Below are positions 60,776-64,000 of a stretch of 64,000 bases of DNA, in pieces. Location of the stretch: positions 7,270-71,269 of the forward strand of contig JAEWJM010000026.1 of assembly GCA_023386585.1 (NCBI GenBank), written 5' to 3'. The position numbers and the translations under genes were made by a program. Within the stretch, counting starts at the first letter, position 1; each line of letters begins with the position of its first letter. Source of the DNA: Bacteroidota bacterium. Lineage in GTDB: Bacteria > Bacteroidota > Bacteroidia > Flavobacteriales > Flavobacteriaceae. A model generated the notes under the pieces. That model did no database searches. It had not been told where the DNA came from and worked only from the letters and a program-made list of their open reading frames with translations.

Positions 60776-61534
60776 TATGTATTTTTTGATGACTCGAAGT
60801 CGGTGCGTGTGCCGGTTAACCTCTGCGTTATAAATCCCGAGATGGTCCAGCCGGTCAATGCGGACTTTCCCGCTCGCATGGATTATATAATTGTCCTCCA
60901 TGATGATTCCAACGTGAATGATTTTTCCTTCTTCGTTGTCAAAGAACGCAAGGTCACCGGGTTCACTTTCCTCAATAAAACTTAAAGGTTCGCCCTGAGC
61001 CGCCTGCTGCGAGGCATCCCGCAGAAGCTTGTGGCCGTTCAGCTTATAAACCATTTGAGTAAATCCCGAACAATCAATCCCGAAAGGCGTTTTGCCGCCC
61101 CAAAGATAGGGTGCATTCAGGTACATAAAAGCCGTCGGGATTATATGTTGCTTTGGCTTCGTCCCGCTGGTCCGCATTCCTTCAAATGTAAATCCGGCAG
61201 AGTTGATCTCGCTGTTGCTTAAAAACGAAAGTGAAGCGCCAAGCGGAACCGGCATCAGAAAATTATTGTCCGCTGTAATGTACTCAATCAGATCGGAATT
61301 GAGAATTTCTGCTTCCGCCGATAAAAGTTCGAAAGCATTTTGTGAAATCGGTTCAAATTGTTTGGTGTCGATAAAGCCTTCGTAATTGTCATACGCGAGC
61401 CTGACCCTCGACCATTGCCGGTTAGATTCGAGAATCTCGAAATGCTCTCCGAAAAGAAGTTGCGAAACGATTTCGCTTCTGTCGGTTGCCTCCGCACGCA
61501 GTGGAACTATTGCCAGGTTACATATCCCAAACAT
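60773..61534 (-). CDS. NlpC/P60 (C40) family cell-wall peptidase
   Basis: A 253-residue peptidase. Bacterial SH3 domain at about 8-65 (PLRAEATDRSEIVSQLLFGE, WSRVRLAYDNYEGFI) and a C-terminal NlpC/P60 domain from about 140. The catalytic triad appears as Cys in GIDCSGFTQMVY, His in IIHVGIIM and a second polar residue nearby in NYIIHASGK. It cleaves D-Glu-(gamma)-diamino acid bonds in peptidoglycan peptides. No signal peptide is seen, as in many Bacteroidota relatives. The thiolase gene is 18 bp upstream on the same strand. Confidence 0.9.
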   Translation of the reverse strand: MFGICNLAIVPLRAEATDRSEIVSQLLFGEHFEILESNRQWSRVRLAYDNYEGFIDTKQFEPISQNAFELLSAEAEILNSDLIEYITADNNFLMPVPLGASLSFLSNSEINSAGFTFEGMRTSGTKPKQHIIPTAFMYLNAPYLWGGKTPFGIDCSGFTQMVYKLNGHKLLRDASQQAAQGEPLSFIEESEPGDLAFFDNEEGKIIHVGIIMEDNYIIHASGKVRIDRLDHLGIYNAEVNRHTHRLRVIKKYI

Positions 61535-61552
61535 CGATACTTGTTAAATTGG

Positions 61553-62728
61553 TTACGCGCGCTCAATTACGATCGCAGATGCACCGCCCCCGCCATTGCA
61601 AATTGCAGCCGCACCAATTTTCCCGTTGTTTTGCTCAAGTACGTTGATCAACGTAACAATTATACGGGCGCCTGAACATCCCAGCGGGTGGCCAAGCGAA
61701 ACAGCGCCACCATTGACATTGACCTTGTCGCCGTCAAGATTGAGGATTTTTTGGTTTACAAGCCCAACTACCGAAAATGCTTCGTTGAATTCGAAATAAT
61801 CGACATCTGACAATTCCAATCCGGCTTTCTTCAAAGCTTTTGGAAGCGCTTTGGACGGACTCGTAGTAAACCATTTTGGCTCTTGTTCTGCATCGGCATA
61901 GCCAAGGATATAGGCAAGCGGCTTCAATCCGAGGCTGTTTGCTTTTTCCTCGCTCATCAACACCAAAGCTGCAGCGCCATCGTTTATCGTTGACGCATTT
62001 GCTGCAGTTACGGTTCCTTCTTTGCTGAAAACCGCGTTGAGCGAAGTGATCTTATCCAGTTTTACGTTTGTATATTCCTCATCGCGGGTAACCAGCAACG
62101 GGTCGCCTTTACGCTGCGGAACGGCAACCGGAACCACCTCATTATCGAATTTTCCGGCGTCCCATGCTTTTGCCGATCGCTCGTAAGACATGATTGCAAA
62201 TTTATCCTGGTCTTCGCGTGAAATGTTATATTCTTTCGCACACATATCGGCGCAAACTCCCATTGCATTGTTGTCGTATGCGTCGGTTAGCCCGTCTTTT
62301 TGGAGTCCGTCCAAAAGCGTCGCCGGGCCAAATTTGCTTCCCGTGCGCATGTGGACGTAATGTGGAATGAGGCTCATGCTTTCCATTCCGCCGGCAATAA
62401 CCACGTCGGCGTCGCCTGCCATTATCGACTGCGCACCTTGCATCACTGCTTTCATTCCGGAGGCGCATACTTTATTTACGGTAGTCGCAACAACAGTGTC
62501 CGGAAGTCCTGCAGCACGCGATGCCTGCCTTGCCGGCGCCTGGCCAACACCCGCCTGAACGACGTTGCCCATGATTACTTCATCAACAAGATCGCTATCG
62601 AGGCCAATTTTATCGATTGCTCCTTTTATTGCCGTCCCTCCGAGCTGCGGTGCCGGAATCGTGGATAATGCACCAAGAAAGCTTCCGATTGGTGTGCGTA
62701 CTGCTGATACTATTGCTATTTTCTTCAT
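61553..62728 (-). CDS. Acetyl-CoA C-acyltransferase (thiolase)
   Basis: A 391-residue thiolase. N-terminal nucleophile Cys in NKVCASGMKAVMQG (about residue 88), GMESMS, the His in GGAVSLGHPLGCSGAR and the C-terminal Cys in AAICNGGGGASA. Biosynthetic (AtoB-like) and degradative (FadA-like) thiolases are hard to tell apart; the length and N-terminus (AIVSAVRTPIGSFLGALS) look AtoB-like. No fad genes adjacent. Upstream is a repeat-rich, gene-free stretch. Confidence 0.92.
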   Translation of the reverse strand: MKKIAIVSAVRTPIGSFLGALSTIPAPQLGGTAIKGAIDKIGLDSDLVDEVIMGNVVQAGVGQAPARQASRAAGLPDTVVATTVNKVCASGMKAVMQGAQSIMAGDADVVIAGGMESMSLIPHYVHMRTGSKFGPATLLDGLQKDGLTDAYDNNAMGVCADMCAKEYNISREDQDKFAIMSYERSAKAWDAGKFDNEVVPVAVPQRKGDPLLVTRDEEYTNVKLDKITSLNAVFSKEGTVTAANASTINDGAAALVLMSEEKANSLGLKPLAYILGYADAEQEPKWFTTSPSKALPKALKKAGLELSDVDYFEFNEAFSVVGLVNQKILNLDGDKVNVNGGAVSLGHPLGCSGARIIVTLINVLEQNNGKIGAAAICNGGGGASAIVIERA

Positions 62729-62764
62729 TACGGTTGTGTTTAATTGGGTGCGAATTTACCAAAT

Positions 62765-62818
62765 TCAAACGATTTCGCCGAGTGTTTTGCGGTATTTTCC
62801 TGCAAGGTCAATTGCCAT
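62765..62818 (-). other. 17-codon ORF just upstream of the thiolase gene
   Basis: ATG-GCA-ATT to TGA encodes MAIDLAGKYRKTLGEIV, 36 bp before the thiolase start, joined directly to the end of repeat copy B. It reads like the C-terminal end of some protein or a leader peptide. No gene call is made. Confidence 0.3.
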
Positions 62819-62918
62819 AGCCCCGGGTGAAGCGGCATCCTTTTATTGTTTTACAAAGCTGATTTTGCGTTTCCTGCCGAAAACAATAAAAGATACAGCG
62901 GAACACGGGAATAGCTTC
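62818..62918 (-). repeat. Interspersed hairpin repeat, copy B
   Basis: The reverse-strand counterpart of 50456-50559. It reads (minus strand) AGCTATTCCCG, GCTGTATCTTTTATTGTTTT, an inner variable part, AAAACAATAAAAGGATGCCGC and CGGGGCTA. The inner stem has 15 pairs with one bulged G; where copy A has T-A it has G-C, a compensatory change. Confidence 0.75.
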
Positions 62919-62969
62919 AGATAAATATTGGCGTTGCGCACCAGCCCGCGTGCCTTTCGCTCTTCGCAA

Positions 62970-62992
62970 AAAACAGTGCACCGGACTGTTTT
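62970..62992. repeat. Hairpin AAAACAGT-(7)-ACTGTTTT
   Basis: Perfect 8-bp inverted repeat with 7-nt loop GCACCGG, in the repeat-rich region. Confidence 0.55.
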
Positions 62993-63037
62993 CTCACGCT
63001 CAGCCCCGGCCGGCGCTTTACGCTCTATCTTTCGCCA

Positions 63038-63068
63038 AACCTCAAAGGTTTCGAAAACCTTTGAGGTT
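63038..63068. repeat. 31-bp palindrome with 14-bp arms
   Basis: AACCTCAAAGGTTT and AAACCTTTGAGGTT, perfect arms, 3-nt centre CGA. This is similar in style to a common flavobacterial intergenic palindrome, which I recall only by pattern. Confidence 0.75.
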
Positions 63069-63180
63069 GCAAAAGAAGTTGGAGTGGTGCTTTTTGGAGT
63101 TGAATTGTGCCGGAGATTAGGATACTGCAGAATGCAAGAAGCAGTCGCTTTGCGCCCCCTTCACGACGATTTGGACTTCT

Positions 63181-63605
63181 GAAAGGCACGAAAGGATTCG
63201 CTTCGCGCTTCCTTCGACGCTCCGCAATGCAGCCGGATAATAGTTGTAGGTTTCTGAATGAAAGGATTCGCTTCGCACTTCCTTCGGCGCTCCGCAATGC
63301 AGCCGGATAATAGTTGTAGGTTTCTGAATGGCACGAAAAGATTCGCTTCGCGCTTCCTTCAACGCTCCGCAATGCAGGCTGATAATAGTTGCAGTTTTTC
63401 AAACAAGATCACGAAAGGATTCGCTTCGCGCTTCCTTCAACGCTCCGCAATGCAGGCTGATAATAGTTGTAGCTTTTCAAACAAGATCATGAAAGGATTC
63501 GCTTCGCGCTTCCTTCAACGCTCCGCAATGCAGCCTGATAATAGTTGTAGGTTTCTGAACGGCACGAACGGATTCGCTTCGCGCTTCCTTCAACGCTCCG
63601 CGTTG
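63181..63605. repeat. Six-copy tandem repeat, 70-78 bp units
   Basis: Units start with GGATTCGCTTCGC at about 63194, 63264, 63339, 63417, 63495 and 63570 (periods 70, 75, 78, 78, 75). Each has the core CTTCCTTC(A/G)ACGCTCCGCAATGCAG followed by GATAATAGTTG(T/C)AG. The last copy is truncated. Open frames over it are repetitive on both strands, not coding. Confidence 0.85.
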
Positions 63606-63607
63606 AA

Positions 63608-63673
63608 AGCCAAAAGCCTGAATAAAATAAATTGAAAAGTGGAACTTTCTTTATTTTATTCAGGCTTTTGGCT
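63608..63673 (-). terminator. Perfect 24-bp-arm inverted repeat 3' of tRNA-Arg
   Basis: AGCCAAAAGCCTGAATAAAATAAA at 63608-63631 pairs perfectly with 63650-63673 across an 18-nt spacer that itself contains AAAGT/ACTTT. It begins 6 bp downstream of the tRNA-Arg 3' end, so it may act as its terminator; without a T run it is not a classical one. Confidence 0.6.
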
Positions 63674-63679
63674 CATTCG

Positions 63680-63753
<74 letters not shown>

Positions 63754-63885
63754 TCAATTTGTTGTCCAATCAACTCTATCGGTCCAATATATTAGATTAC
63801 GTGGTGTCAAACCAATCACCGCTCTTTCAAGGCGGTCGTTTTTCAGTTATCAGCCTTAGCAAACTAAAACTTAACGGCTTTTAAA

Positions 63886-63918
63886 CCAAAAAATCCCTTT
63901 TGTGACCAAAAGGGATTT
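63886..63918 (-). terminator. Terminator of tRNA-Pro
   Basis: Minus strand: AAATCCCTTTT-(6)-AAAAGGGATTTTTT, 11-bp stem and T run, 6 bp after the tRNA-Pro 3' end. Confidence 0.75.
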
Positions 63919-63923
63919 GTTTG

Positions 63924-63998
63924 TCGGGGTGGCAGGATTCGAACCTGCGACCTCCTGGTCCCAAACCAGGCGCGATGACCGGGCTACGCTACACCCCG
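63924..63998 (-). tRNA. tRNA-Pro (anticodon TGG)
   Basis: A 75-nt cloverleaf: acceptor CGGGGTG/CACCCCG, anticodon stem CCTGG/CCAGG with loop TTTGGGA (TGG), T arm GCAGG-TTCGAAT-CCTGC, discriminator A. No encoded CCA. The two tRNA genes are 170 bp apart in the same orientation. Confidence 0.95.
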
Positions 63999-64000
63999 AA

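Larger units (their letters stand above)
62729..63679. other. Gene-free repeat-rich region
   Basis: About 950 bp without a convincing gene between the thiolase start and tRNA-Arg. It holds, in order, repeat copy B, a GC-rich hairpin (62970-62992), a 31-bp palindrome (63038-63068), six tandem units (63181-63605) and a large inverted repeat (63608-63673). Open frames in it are repetitive translations of the tandem units. Confidence 0.75.

Noticed and set aside
62928..63182. 84-aa open frame in the gene-free region
   Set aside because: It runs through a hairpin and the 31-bp palindrome, has no motif or start signal, and is Arg/Ser-rich in the way typical for antisense or random GC-rich frames.
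63181..63605. CRISPR array
   Set aside because: The period is 70-78 bp and the whole unit is repeated; there are no unique spacers between short conserved repeats, and no cas genes in the window.
63258..63635. Open frame over the tandem repeats, 125 aa (and similar frames on the minus strand)
   Set aside because: It consists of the repeat unit translated again and again (FASRFLQRSAMQADNSC); both strands are open, as expected for a non-coding repeat whose period is often a multiple of three.
63608..63673. Transposon terminal inverted repeats
   Set aside because: The arms are only 18 nt apart with nothing between them, so there is no element inside.

Overview
This 64 kb window looks like a contiguous chromosomal segment of a member of the Bacteroidota, most likely Flavobacteriaceae (Flavobacterium or a close relative with fairly high GC). 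The evidence is the gene content: CarboxypepD_reg-like surface proteins, OmpA lipoproteins, the CAL67264-type small membrane protein next to an EttA-like ABC-F gene, a deoxyhypusine-synthase-like gene beside arginine decarboxylase, and a YbaB/S9-peptidase pair. It also has several candidate TAnnTTTG -7 boxes of the Bacteroidota type and start regions that rarely carry a strong Shine-Dalgarno. I see no plasmid, phage or IS genes; almost everything is ordinary core and near-core genome.

Layout. 1-9 kb: tail of an M1 aminopeptidase, surface/lipoproteins, PcrA helicase, Sua5, an OmpA lipoprotein. 8.3-20 kb: glycosyltransferase and HSDR_N-like gene divergent from holA, a five-PAS histidine kinase, a PcrA-tail-like protein, a ZIP transporter, a 52-aa lipoprotein too short for routine calling, a small membrane protein plus EttA, and a TPR hybrid sensor kinase facing a DEAD-box helicase. 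21-29.5 kb: hutG and hutI (histidine degradation), CorA, a spermidine-synthase-fold methyltransferase, an acyltransferase, an XRE regulator divergent from an M14 peptidase, Lrp and DinB. 29.5-33.7 kb: polyamine operon (arginine decarboxylase, deoxyhypusine-synthase-like protein, acidic protein) with a long, apparently structured leader, then aroB. 33.8-40.5 kb: proline dehydrogenase, an ABC exporter, a GH1/RmlD fusion, two envelope genes. 40.6-53.6 kb: prfB with its programmed +1 frameshift, threonine aldolase, YbaB, S9 peptidase, a CysK/CBS-family enzyme, YebC, an S41 protease coupled to gcvT, nnrD, hutH, alkB. 54-62.7 kb: clpC divergent from gyrA, a TPR protein, an NlpC/P60 peptidase, a thiolase.

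The last ~950 bp before the tRNA genes (62.73-63.68 kb) has no convincing gene and is built of repeats: a hairpin repeat that also occurs at 50.5 kb, a 14-bp-arm palindrome, six tandem ~70-78 bp units and a perfect 24-bp-arm inverted repeat just 3' of tRNA-Arg. tRNA-Arg(TCT) and tRNA-Pro(TGG) close the window.

The strongest candidates for something undescribed are (i) the speA leader at about 32.36-32.59 kb, which folds by eye into a three-way junction, (ii) the interspersed hairpin repeat whose two copies show a compensatory base-pair change, and (iii) the paired TTACAAATGTAA palindromes between the XRE regulator and the M14 peptidase. All assignments come from reading motifs by eye; no database search was run.
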